Below are positions 17,035 to 24,382 of a DNA stretch of 64,000 bases, one piece after another (position 1 is the first letter of the stretch; every line of letters starts with the position of its first letter). Source of the stretch: Chondromyces crocatus (GTDB lineage: Bacteria > Myxococcota_A > Polyangia > Polyangiales > Polyangiaceae). Made by a program: the position numbers and the translations under genes. Where the stretch lies: contig NZ_CP012159.1 of NCBI RefSeq assembly GCF_001189295.1, forward strand, positions 3,298,973 through 3,362,972. Reading direction: 5' to 3'. The notes under the pieces were generated by a model that made no database searches, was not told the origin of the DNA, and saw only the letters and a program-made list of their open reading frames with translations.

Positions 17035-17514
17035 ATGGTGGTGATCCCCATGACACTTTCATCCGTGCCTGGCGCGGGCGACGTGGCAGCTCGGTCGACG
17101 AGCGCGTGCGGCGTGACCTCCTTCGGTCGTCACCAGCTGCATCACGAGCCACCGGATCTTCACGTGGTGCGGCTGGATGGGAGCCTCGAGATCGAGGAGG
17201 GCCTGGCGATGCTCGCGGCGAACGCGGAGTACGTCGCGCGCGCGAGGTACATCCTGCTGCTGGTGGATCTGCGCACGGCCTGGGTGGCGCCGGTCGAGAC
17301 GCGGAAGCTCGTGGCGACGATCGACAGGCGATGCTCGCCCTGGTTTCTCGGGTGTATCGGGGGATCGTTCTCGTCGCGGGTGATGATGAACGTGGGGGTG
17401 CGGGCCGCGAACTTCTTCTGCCCTGGTGGGATGACGGCGGCGTTCTTCGAGGAGGAGGCGCCCGCGCGGGCGTGGCTCTACGCGCAGCGTCGGCGGATGA
17501 CGGAGACGAGCTGA
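17035..17514 (+). CDS. STAS/SpoIIAA-like protein, tandem paralogue
   Basis: 159 residues from ATG 17035. From FGRHQLHHEPPDLHVVRLDG to the end it is highly similar to the preceding gene, including LLLVDLRTAWVAPVETRKLV, SSRVMMNVGVRAANFF and FFEEEAPARAWLYAQRRRM. Only the first 35 residues differ, and they lack the 27-residue repeat, which suggests the repeat grew after the duplication in the other copy, or was lost here. No signal peptide. It converges on the TlpA-like gene with a gap of 64 bases. Role unknown; paired copies could answer different signals. Confidence 0.78.
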   Translation: MVVIPMTLSSVPGAGDVAARSTSACGVTSFGRHQLHHEPPDLHVVRLDGSLEIEEGLAMLAANAEYVARARYILLLVDLRTAWVAPVETRKLVATIDRRCSPWFLGCIGGSFSSRVMMNVGVRAANFFCPGGMTAAFFEEEAPARAWLYAQRRRMTETS

Positions 17515-17578
17515 GCGCGAAGGCCGTGTGCGCGAGGAGGGCTCGCATGGATGCCGTGCTCGACGGCGGTGATGCGCT

Positions 17579-18313
17579 TCAGCGGGCGCCGAGGTAGGCG
17601 GAGACGGCGGGGTAGTCGCTGTCTTCGACGGCGCCGTGGATGACGCAGGTGACCTGGCCTGCGGGGTTCACCAGGGCATGCACGGGGAGGTCGGGCGGGT
17701 TCTTCAGGCCGAGGCCGGTGAGCCAGCTGGTGCGATCAGGGCCTTCGGGGAGCCAGTAGCTGGCGCGGACGCCGTGGCCGGGTTGCTCTTGCAGGAAGCG
17801 GTTGAGCTGTCGTTCGTCTTCGTCGAGGGAGATGAAGGCGAGGTCGATGAGGACGCCAGCGCTGCGGAGCTTCTGCTGCCATCCGAGGAGGCGCGGCATC
17901 TCTTCCTTGCAGGGCTTGCACCACGCGGCCCAGAAATTGACCCAGACCCACTTGCCGACGCCGAAGCCGATGGCGGCGGGAAGGGCGGCTTCGCCCGGGG
18001 CCGCGGCGGTGGCGATGGGGGAGGCCGGGGCGGGGCGCGTGGTCTGGCCGGTGCACAGGGTGCCAGGGGCGCGAGGGGGTTTTGCGGCGGTGGCGCCAGG
18101 CGTGCCGGGAGCGCCAGGGGCGCCAGCGGCGGTCTGGGCGGGGAGGGCGTTGCTCGGGGCGACGACGGCGTTGCTGCGGCCCTGGCCGGGGCGAGGGGGC
18201 TCGGGCTGGGCCTTGTCGCCGCCGTCGCAGGCGGTGGCGCCGAGGGCGAGCAAGGCGGCGGTGAACAGGCCGAGGTGACGACGGGGAGAGAGAGCGGAGG
18301 CGGCAAGGTTCAT
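17579..18313 (-). CDS. TlpA/ResA-like thioredoxin-fold lipoprotein
   Basis: 244 residues. The N-terminus has a hydrophobic stretch ending GATAC (Cys29), a plausible though not ideal lipobox, then an Ala/Pro/Gly linker to about residue 115. The thioredoxin-like domain has the redox motif WCKPC (Cys132, Cys135) after VNFWAAWC, and a cis-Pro region LPVHALVNPAGQV. Members reduce or shuffle disulfides outside the membrane, often for cytochrome c maturation. It overlaps the upstream OmpA-like gene by four bases (ATGA) and is the last gene of a three-gene envelope redox operon with the VKOR fusion. Confidence 0.88.
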   Translation of the reverse strand: MNLAASALSPRRHLGLFTAALLALGATACDGGDKAQPEPPRPGQGRSNAVVAPSNALPAQTAAGAPGAPGTPGATAAKPPRAPGTLCTGQTTRPAPASPIATAAAPGEAALPAAIGFGVGKWVWVNFWAAWCKPCKEEMPRLLGWQQKLRSAGVLIDLAFISLDEDERQLNRFLQEQPGHGVRASYWLPEGPDRTSWLTGLGLKNPPDLPVHALVNPAGQVTCVIHGAVEDSDYPAVSAYLGAR

Positions 18314-19008
18314 AGCTGGCAGTCGACCCAGGAGACGAAGGCGCTCCGGTTGATGGCTTCGGCGGTGCAGGCGCGGTTCTTTCGGGACACGTTCCAGGCG
18401 CAGTAGTCCTTCCCGAGCTGGGCGAACTCGTTGCCGAGCCAGAGGAGGCCGACCTTCTTGTCGAGGTCGGGCTCCTTGAACTTGTCGGCGATGTCGAACA
18501 TCACGCTGTTCGCGCGCTTGTGCGAGAGGGTGCGGTTGTACTCGGGGGTGCCGGTCTTCGAGGCGCGGGCGACGACGAAGTAGTAGCGGGCGCCGCGGCG
18601 GTCGAGCCAGCGGTCCTCGATGAGGGCCTTGGCGTCGTCGTCGAGCTTCTCGGAGGCGTCGTCGAACATGATGACGGCGCCGCGCTCGCGCAGGGGGGTG
18701 AAGAGGGCGTTGAAGTCGTCGTCGCTGATGGCGGCGAGGTTCTTGACGTCGGCGGGCTGGCAGCCACGCCGGGACTCGGTGCCGGTGAGGCCGCAGGCGT
18801 TGAGGACGCGCTGGAGGACCTGCTTGAAGGCCGGGGTGCAGTAAGGAGCCTCGGCGTCGCTGGCGATGGCGATGGCGGGCCTGGCGGCCTCGGCGACGCC
18901 GGTCTTGAGGCGGACGGCGGCCGACTCCACGCCGGCGTGGACGGTGAAGGCGGAGCCGGCGAGCAGGGTGCAGCCAGCGACGACACCGAGGAGGGCGGCG
19001 TGCTTCAT
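18310..19008 (-). CDS. exported OmpA/MotB-like peptidoglycan-binding-type protein
   Basis: 232 residues with a signal peptide (MKHAALLGVVAGCTLLAGSA, Ala cleavage region). Eight or so cysteines are scattered through the mature part (YCTPAF, ACGLTG, GCQPAD, DYCAWN, ACTAEA, DCQL), unusual for this family and fitting its place between two thiol-redox genes. Residues about 115-185 resemble an OmpA-type domain: IMFDDASEKLDDDAKALI, then YNRTLSHKRANSVM with the conserved Asn and Arg. The Asp that normally contacts diaminopimelate is replaced (ARASKTG instead of GHTDxxG), so peptidoglycan binding is doubtful. It may be the disulfide-rich client or partner of the neighbouring enzymes. Confidence 0.75.
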   Translation of the reverse strand: MKHAALLGVVAGCTLLAGSAFTVHAGVESAAVRLKTGVAEAARPAIAIASDAEAPYCTPAFKQVLQRVLNACGLTGTESRRGCQPADVKNLAAISDDDFNALFTPLRERGAVIMFDDASEKLDDDAKALIEDRWLDRRGARYYFVVARASKTGTPEYNRTLSHKRANSVMFDIADKFKEPDLDKKVGLLWLGNEFAQLGKDYCAWNVSRKNRACTAEAINRSAFVSWVDCQL

Positions 19009-19072
19009 CGGGGCCTCCGGTTGGACGTGAGGTTGCGCGCGGCGCGGGCGAGGCGGAGGAGGTGGCGAGGCG

Positions 19073-20392
19073 TCATCGGGGCCTCAGGTTGGGGGCGAGC
19101 TTGGTGACGGCGTAGGCGAGGCCGATGTCGGAGTCCTCGTCGCAGAGGCGGGTGTCGCCGAGGAACATCTGGGGGGTGGAGACGGGGAGTTTGTTGTCGA
19201 CGGCGTGGCGCAGCATCTTGTCGAGGCGTTGCTGCGTCTGCTTGGACTCGATGCAGGTGTCGAGGCCGGGCCAGCGGGTGCGGATGCGGGCCTGGATGTT
19301 GGCGAGGCCGCCGCCGGCGTTGGCCTCGGCGAGCAAGGCGTCCTGTTCGTCGTAGGCCCACTCGAGGACGGAGAGGGCGCGGTGCTCGCTACACAGGATG
19401 GCCTTGGAGACGAGGCAGGCGCCCTTGTGCATGGGGCGGTCGAGCATCCAGTTGCAGTCGCTGTCGAGGGGGAAGAGAACGAGGGTGGTGTCGAGCTGGT
19501 CGAAGATGCCTTCGGCGACGAGGCGCTGGTGGAGCGCTTTGCAGGTGGGGCAGAGGGGGTCGACGAAGAGGGTGGCTTGCTGGCCGCCGCGGGAGCCGAC
19601 CTGGAGGAGGGCGCCGGTGGTCTCGGTGGGCTTCTCGAGCTTGCCGCAGCCGGTGAGGTAGCTGCTGTAGCTGGGCAGGGCGCTCAGGTAGAGCAAGGCC
19701 GGGGTGACGGCGAAGATGGCGAGGCCGGTGAGCCAGGCGAGGAGGAGCAGGGGAGAGCCTGGGCGGCGCGCCGGAGCGGGGGCGTCGTCGATGACCGTGG
19801 GGGCGATGGCCTGGGCTTCGCCTGCAAGCGGGACCTGGGGCGGGAAGGGGGCCGGCGCCGCGGCGCCGAGGAAGGCGTCGGTGCGGGCTTCGCGCCGGTC
19901 GTGGACGAAGGCGGCGATGCTGGCGATCGCGAGGAGGGTGGAGCTGACGTAGATGCCCGCGCAGGTGGTGCAGATCGATCCGAGCCGGAGCAGGGAGACG
20001 AGCAGCATGCCCACGGAGACGAGCAGGGGGGTGACGCCAGCGAGGAGGAGGAACTGCGGAGCGCGCCGGGGGGCATGGCGGCCAGCGAGCAGGTAGTAGA
20101 GCGAGAAGGCGGCGAAGAAGGCGAAGGCGCCGACGGCGAAGAGGGAGATGGGGATGCCGCCCCAGTAGCGGTCGCGGAAGAAGGCGGCATAGGGGCTGTA
20201 CATCGCGGTGCGGCACGCGGTGTCGGCGCCCTCTGCGACGGACAGGCCAGGGACGAAGCTGCAGTGCAGGTCGTGGACCTGGCGGTCGAGGTGCTTGATG
20301 TAATCGAAGGTGGAGGAGGCGCCGAAAGCGAGGCCCAGGAGGGAAGCGAAGAGGGCCAGCGCCGCAGGCCAGCGAGGAGCTCGGCTCGGCAT
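19073..20392 (-). CDS. VKOR-thioredoxin fusion, disulfide-forming membrane protein
   Basis: 439 residues. The first half is a bacterial vitamin K epoxide reductase domain: several membrane helices, loop cysteines C44 and C60, and the quinone-site CxxC (C141-T-T-C144) in LGSICTTCAGIY. A linker and another helix (LLLLAWLTGLAIFAVTPALLYL) lead to a periplasmic DsbA/thioredoxin-like domain with CPTC (C281-C284) in FVDPLCPTCK. Such fusions oxidise periplasmic thiols and pass electrons to quinone, replacing DsbA-DsbB. It is the first gene of the operon with the OmpA-like and TlpA-like proteins. Confidence 0.93.
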   Translation of the reverse strand: MPSRAPRWPAALALFASLLGLAFGASSTFDYIKHLDRQVHDLHCSFVPGLSVAEGADTACRTAMYSPYAAFFRDRYWGGIPISLFAVGAFAFFAAFSLYYLLAGRHAPRRAPQFLLLAGVTPLLVSVGMLLVSLLRLGSICTTCAGIYVSSTLLAIASIAAFVHDRREARTDAFLGAAAPAPFPPQVPLAGEAQAIAPTVIDDAPAPARRPGSPLLLLAWLTGLAIFAVTPALLYLSALPSYSSYLTGCGKLEKPTETTGALLQVGSRGGQQATLFVDPLCPTCKALHQRLVAEGIFDQLDTTLVLFPLDSDCNWMLDRPMHKGACLVSKAILCSEHRALSVLEWAYDEQDALLAEANAGGGLANIQARIRTRWPGLDTCIESKQTQQRLDKMLRHAVDNKLPVSTPQMFLGDTRLCDEDSDIGLAYAVTKLAPNLRPR

Positions 20393-20443
20393 GGCTTCTG
20401 ATTACGTGACCCCCGGAGGGGCGTCAAACGGGGGGCGGGATGG

Positions 20444-21787
20444 TCAGGTGGAGGGAGACGGCTTGGTGTTGCCGGACCCCGAGGCGTTGCCAGATCCCGA
20501 CGGGGTGCTGGACCCTGCGGCGATGCCGGCGTCGATCTCGCGGACCCAGGAATTGTCGGAGCGGATGTACACGTGCTTGGGGTCGACGACGAGGTGCTTC
20601 GCCTCGTTCGAGTGGACCTCCCACGGGCTGAGGGCCGGGCGGATCAGGCCGTGGGTGGACTCGCCCTTCAGGCGGGTGTCGGCGAGGGTGAACTCGAGGG
20701 CGCGCGGGCCGGTGTTGTTCAGCGTCGCCATCGACATGGCCTCGCGCTGCTGTCGTGGTTCGGTGTGGGTCGCCTTCCAGCGAAGTTTCTCGAACCGCTT
20801 CTCCTCGGTGACGTCGGCGAGGGGGACGTAGACGTCTTTGACGTTGTTCCAGTAGCTGTTGATGATCTGGCCCTGGGGCACGCTCACGAGCACGCTGTTG
20901 GAGATCGTGGACGGCTTGTTGCGGTGGGGATCTCTGGGGTTGTCGTTCTGGATGGCGGACACGTACTCCGCTGGATCGGTGTCGAAGGTCTTCTTTTCCT
21001 TCGCGAGTTCACGCTCCCGTTTCTCTGCGGTGCGCGAGCCGAAGGCGCCGTACTGGAAGCCATATTTCGGCACCACGTCTCTGGGGAGGGGCGTGGTGAT
21101 GGTGTTGTCGGTGTCGATGTACGTCCCGCCGCGCTCCTTCAGGATGTAGAGGCGCAGGATGTCGGAGATGGCGCCGTAGTTGATGATGTTGTTCGGCCCG
21201 TCGGTGAGCCGCCACTCCCAGATGAGCGGCTTGAGCATGCCCTCGGCTTCCAGCTTGCTGGCATGCTCGCCCTCCAGCAGCTCGACGTTGGCCCCGGCGC
21301 CTTCCACCTTGCGCTTGTTCGCCTCGAAGTCTTCCGGGGTCTTGCTGAGGGTCTCGGAGAGGAGGACGTTGACCGTGAAATCGGGGTGATCCTGGGCAAC
21401 CTTCTCGATGCGCGTGGCGTAGTCGTCAGGGATCTCGCCGCCCACCCAGATGAGCCAGATGGTGTTGGGGACCTTCGCTCGGTTGCGCGGGATGGTGGAC
21501 TTGCTGAACTCCATCCACTTGCGGTCGGTGTATTCGAGGAACGAACGCTGGGTCTGCTTGAGGCTCCGCTTCTTCTCGCCCTGGCCGCACGGGGTGGCGA
21601 TTTCCGTGGTGTCGGCGTCGTCGAGCGCGGTCGTGGTGAGGAGGCGTTGCTCCAGCTCGGCGATGGTGGGCGTCGGGGCAGGGGCTGGCGCCGGGGGCGG
21701 CGTCGGTACGGGGACCGGGGTGATGGCGTCGTCCTGCTGCGGGAGGGTCTGCTGCGGGACATCCGGGGTGGTGGTCTCGGTCGTCAT
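20444..21787 (-). CDS. TcdA/TcdB-like DXD glycosyltransferase, candidate effector
   Basis: 447 residues. After a Thr/Pro/Ala-rich leader (residues 1-42) comes a glycosyltransferase domain of the clostridial-toxin type. Signs are NTIWLIWVGGEIP (Trp111, Trp114), then YGAISDILRLYILKERGG followed by the metal-binding DXD (Asp225-Thr-Asp227) in TYIDTDN. This matches the order IWVGG, AxSDILR, GGxYxDxD of TcdA/TcdB and related Gly_transf_sug enzymes that sugar-modify host GTPases. The C-terminus is a Ser/Gly tail (GSSTPSGSGNASGSGN). There is no signal peptide, so delivery would be by a contractile or other secretion system, or the enzyme is housekeeping. A GGAG site precedes ATG 21787. It overlaps the small upstream gene by four bases. 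Confidence 0.8.
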   Translation of the reverse strand: MTTETTTPDVPQQTLPQQDDAITPVPVPTPPPAPAPAPTPTIAELEQRLLTTTALDDADTTEIATPCGQGEKKRSLKQTQRSFLEYTDRKWMEFSKSTIPRNRAKVPNTIWLIWVGGEIPDDYATRIEKVAQDHPDFTVNVLLSETLSKTPEDFEANKRKVEGAGANVELLEGEHASKLEAEGMLKPLIWEWRLTDGPNNIINYGAISDILRLYILKERGGTYIDTDNTITTPLPRDVVPKYGFQYGAFGSRTAEKRERELAKEKKTFDTDPAEYVSAIQNDNPRDPHRNKPSTISNSVLVSVPQGQIINSYWNNVKDVYVPLADVTEEKRFEKLRWKATHTEPRQQREAMSMATLNNTGPRALEFTLADTRLKGESTHGLIRPALSPWEVHSNEAKHLVVDPKHVYIRSDNSWVREIDAGIAAGSSTPSGSGNASGSGNTKPSPST

Positions 21788-22182
21788 GCGAGGTCTCCTG
21801 TGGCGCTGCCCCAGATGTGGTCGCTGCGCTGGGCCGCGATCTCTTCCCAGTGTTCGTCGTCGGTGCTGGCGATGAGGGCGTCGACGCGCAGGTTGGGCTC
21901 GATCGCGTCGGCGCGGAGGACCTCGCTGGCGATGGGGTGCTCGTCGAAGTTGGGGGCGACGCGCAGCATGAGGACGAGGTACGCGGCGAGGGTGGAATCC
22001 CAGGTGATGCCATGCGCGGCAGCGCGCCGGACGCCGATCTGGACGCGACGGAGCAGCTCGGCGCCGTCGAGCGAAGCCACGAGGTCTTCGTGGTGCGTGC
22101 GGAGATGCTCGGCGAGGCGTACGTCGCGCTGTCGGGCGCGGGTCTCGCGCAGGACGTCGGCCTGCTGTTCGAGAAGCTTCAT
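21784..22182 (-). CDS. small helical partner of the glycosyltransferase (putative chaperone/adaptor)
   Basis: 132 residues from ATG 22182 with a GGAGG site. All-helical, charged, cytoplasmic. The layout (LAEHLRTHHEDL, then GVRRAAAHGITWDSTLAAYL, LMLRVAPNFDEHPIASEVL) resembles the small orphan proteins often coded next to type VI secretion effectors in Proteobacteria, which share a Y-x-x-LM-x(3)-G/A-P-x-FD pattern; this resemblance is from memory and unproven. The stop overlaps the glycosyltransferase ATG (ATGA), so both are made together, as expected of a chaperone, adaptor or immunity partner. Confidence 0.65.
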   Translation of the reverse strand: MKLLEQQADVLRETRARQRDVRLAEHLRTHHEDLVASLDGAELLRRVQIGVRRAAAHGITWDSTLAAYLVLMLRVAPNFDEHPIASEVLRADAIEPNLRVDALIASTDDEHWEEIAAQRSDHIWGSATGDLA

Positions 22183-22558
22183 CGCAACCTCCACGGATCC
22201 AGGCGCGCCATGGCGTGTTCCTCCTACGCGAGGAGATCAGGAACACCAAACGTGGTCGGGGCTGTCAACCCTGGGCGCTGGCGGAGGGTCGTCGTCCTGT
22301 CGCCAGGGAGGGGCGGGTCTGGTGCATGCAGGAAGCCATGGGCGGCTGACACCAGGTCGGTACTCGGCCTCCTGAGCGTGCTTGCAAATGCAATGGCCGG
22401 TGAGTCGAACCGTAGTTCTCGAGAGAATCGCCGTCCCATGCAGGCGAACTGGCCCACGAGCCGTCGAGGCGCTTCTGAAGATAGAAAAGGGTCGGACCGA
22501 CGACGCAGAGAAGGCCGTCGAACGGTCGAGGCGAGGGGCAGCGGGCCCCTCGCGCTGA
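22183..22558. other. 376-bp spacer upstream of the glycosyltransferase module
   Basis: No gene seen. The part next to the module holds the candidate promoter and dyad (22215-22268). The rest, toward the egtD stop at 22559, has ordinary composition with no repeat or RNA gene recognised. Confidence 0.5.
22215..22268 (-). promoter_or_regulatory. candidate promoter with dyad for the glycosyltransferase module
   Basis: On the minus strand a perfect -35 TTGACA (22263-22268) is followed by a poor -10 at the normal distance. That -10 lies within the arm of an inverted repeat, GTGTTCCT (22215-22222) and its complement (22239-22246), with an inner TCCT/AGGA pair. A weak -10 covered by a dyad suggests control by a DNA-binding protein. 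Confidence 0.38.
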
Positions 22559-23530
22559 TCATGCCGCAGGGAGCGGGGCGTCGACCATGAGGAGGGAGGT
22601 GGAGAAGCGAGCGTGGGGCTCGATCCACTGCTTGGTACACTGGAAGCCGGCGCACTCGGCGAGGGCGGCGATGCTCTCCGGGGTGTACTTGTGGGAGCTC
22701 TCGGTCCAGATGGACTCGCCTTCTTCGAAGCTCACCTCGGTGGCGGCGCCGGGGAGGCGGACGCGCTGGCGACACTGGCTGATGAGGTGCATTTCCACGC
22801 GGCTGGCCTCGGCGTTCCAGCGGGCTTCGTGGGCGAAGGTGGACAGGTCGAAGTCGGCGCCGAGCTCGCGGTTCATGCGGACGAGGAGGTTCTTGTTGAA
22901 GGCGGCGGTGACGCCCAGCGGGTCGTCGTAGGCGCGCAAGAGCTCGTCCTGGGGCTTCACGAGGTCGGCGCCGAGGAGGAGGGCGTCGCCAGGCTGGAGG
23001 GCGGCGCGGATGGTGGTGAGCAGGTGGTGAGCGCCGGTCGGGTCGAGGTTGCCGATGTTGGAGCCGAGGAAGAGCACCACGACGGGGGTCCCGGGCTTGC
23101 GGCAGGTGGCGGCGCGCTGAAGGCCTTCTTCGTAAGTGGCGCGGTGGGCGGTGATGTCGACGCTGAAGCGCGCGAGGGTGCGCTTCGAGAGGTCCAGTGC
23201 GGCCTCGGAGATGTCGATGAGCTGCACGTCGACAGGAGATCCCCGGGCCGAAAGGGGCTCACACAGCATGCTGAGCTTCTCGCCGCAGCCACACCCGAGC
23301 TCGAGCAAGGTCGCGCCGTCGCGGAAGGGGGCGACCATGTCGGCAGCGTGGCGTTCGAGGAGGGCGCTCTCGGCGCGGGTGAGGGGATACCACGGGAGCT
23401 TGCAGATCGACTCGAACAGGTGCGAGCCGAGTGCGTCGTAGAGGTACCGTGGATCCAGCTGCTTGGGCGTGGCGAGGAGCCCGCGGCGAACGTCGTCGGC
23501 GAAGCGTGGCGGTGCGGCGAACATGTCCAT
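22559..23530 (-). CDS. egtD: L-histidine N-alpha-methyltransferase (EgtD)
   Basis: 323 residues from ATG 23530 (MDMFAAPPRFADDV). EgtD adds three methyl groups to histidine, giving hercynine, the first step to ergothioneine. Typical stretches are present: LDPRYLYDALGSHLFESICKL (family LPPKYFYDxxGSxLFxxI), LLELGCGCGEKL (SAM-binding glycine motif), VVLFLGSNIGNLDP, LLGADLVKP and AAFNKNLLVRMNRELGADF. No egtB, the sulfoxide synthase, is in the window, so it must be elsewhere or the product is hercynine itself. The frame runs on to 23590 but lacks family similarity there. Confidence 0.95.
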   Translation of the reverse strand: MDMFAAPPRFADDVRRGLLATPKQLDPRYLYDALGSHLFESICKLPWYPLTRAESALLERHAADMVAPFRDGATLLELGCGCGEKLSMLCEPLSARGSPVDVQLIDISEAALDLSKRTLARFSVDITAHRATYEEGLQRAATCRKPGTPVVVLFLGSNIGNLDPTGAHHLLTTIRAALQPGDALLLGADLVKPQDELLRAYDDPLGVTAAFNKNLLVRMNRELGADFDLSTFAHEARWNAEASRVEMHLISQCRQRVRLPGAATEVSFEEGESIWTESSHKYTPESIAALAECAGFQCTKQWIEPHARFSTSLLMVDAPLPAA

Positions 23531-23710
23531 GGTGTTCGCGGGAGCCTGCGACGATGGGCGTGGGCCTGCAAGGACAAGGCGGAGCACCAACCAATTTCGT
23601 TGGGGCGCAAGTTGGTGGGTCTCCCGAGGAGAATGGAGGAGCGCCGTACGTAAGATGCCCTGGACGCATGGTGTTGTCCGCTGGATCGAGCCCTGCTACG
23701 AGGCTGCGCG

Positions 23711-24286
23711 ATGGCAGTGCAGGCGCGCGTGGCGATCCCTGGTGTTCCTCCGGTGAAGGCTCCTCTTCGCTTTGCGGATGACGAGGCGTTTCTTGCCGAT
23801 CTTCCCTACGACCCGTCGGTTCTTTTTTTTGATGAGCTGCTGGAGGTCGATCCCGAGCAGAGCTTGATCCGCTGTCGGATGCCGACCGATCGGGTGATGC
23901 CGTTCGTGGAGGCGCAACGGGCGCACCCGGTGCGGCATCCGCAGCACGTGGCAGGCGCGGTGATGGTGCACGCGACGGGGATGCTGGGGTTCGTGCACGC
24001 GTACTACCTGCTCGGGCTGCGGCACCGGGACGGGTGGATCGGGTACGGGACGCACATCCACCGGGTGGTGTTCCGGAAGCTGGTGACGCCAGGGACGCCG
24101 ATCGAGGCGACGTGCGTGGCCGTTCGAGGGCGCATCGGGACGCAGCGGCATTTGATCCGTTACACGTTCGAGATGCGTCACGAGGGGGCGGTCTGCTACG
24201 AGGGGGAGCAGACCGCGGTGTGGATGCGGGTGGATGAGTCCTCACCGCCGCTCGGGGAGTCCGAGCTGCAAGGGGCGCTGGGCTGA
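23711..24286 (+). CDS. hotdog-fold protein (FabZ-like dehydratase / thioesterase)
   Basis: 191 residues starting MAVQARVAIPGVPPV. The region FFDELLEVDPEQSLIRCRMP, then AHPVRHPQHVAGAVMVHATGMLGF follows the FabZ/FabA hotdog layout, with a helix bearing His in place of the usual HFPGxPxMPG. The next strands (THIHRVVFRKLVTPGTPIEATC and LIRYTFEMRHEGAVCYEGEQT) complete a single hotdog domain. It probably acts on acyl thioesters (dehydration or hydrolysis), but catalytic residues are not certain. It is divergent from egtD and is followed 96 bases later by ygfZ. Confidence 0.72.
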   Translation: MAVQARVAIPGVPPVKAPLRFADDEAFLADLPYDPSVLFFDELLEVDPEQSLIRCRMPTDRVMPFVEAQRAHPVRHPQHVAGAVMVHATGMLGFVHAYYLLGLRHRDGWIGYGTHIHRVVFRKLVTPGTPIEATCVAVRGRIGTQRHLIRYTFEMRHEGAVCYEGEQTAVWMRVDESSPPLGESELQGALG

Positions 24287-24382
24287 GCGTTCGGCCGCCC
24301 GGCTCGGTCGGCGCCATCGAGGAGGCGGGCTGGATGGGAGGGTCTTGCTCCAGTTCGCAGAGCCCTCCAGGATGGGGGGACG

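Noticed and set aside
20406..20425. Intrinsic terminator after the glycosyltransferase gene
   Set aside because: Short hairpin with a bulge and no T-run; too weak to list.
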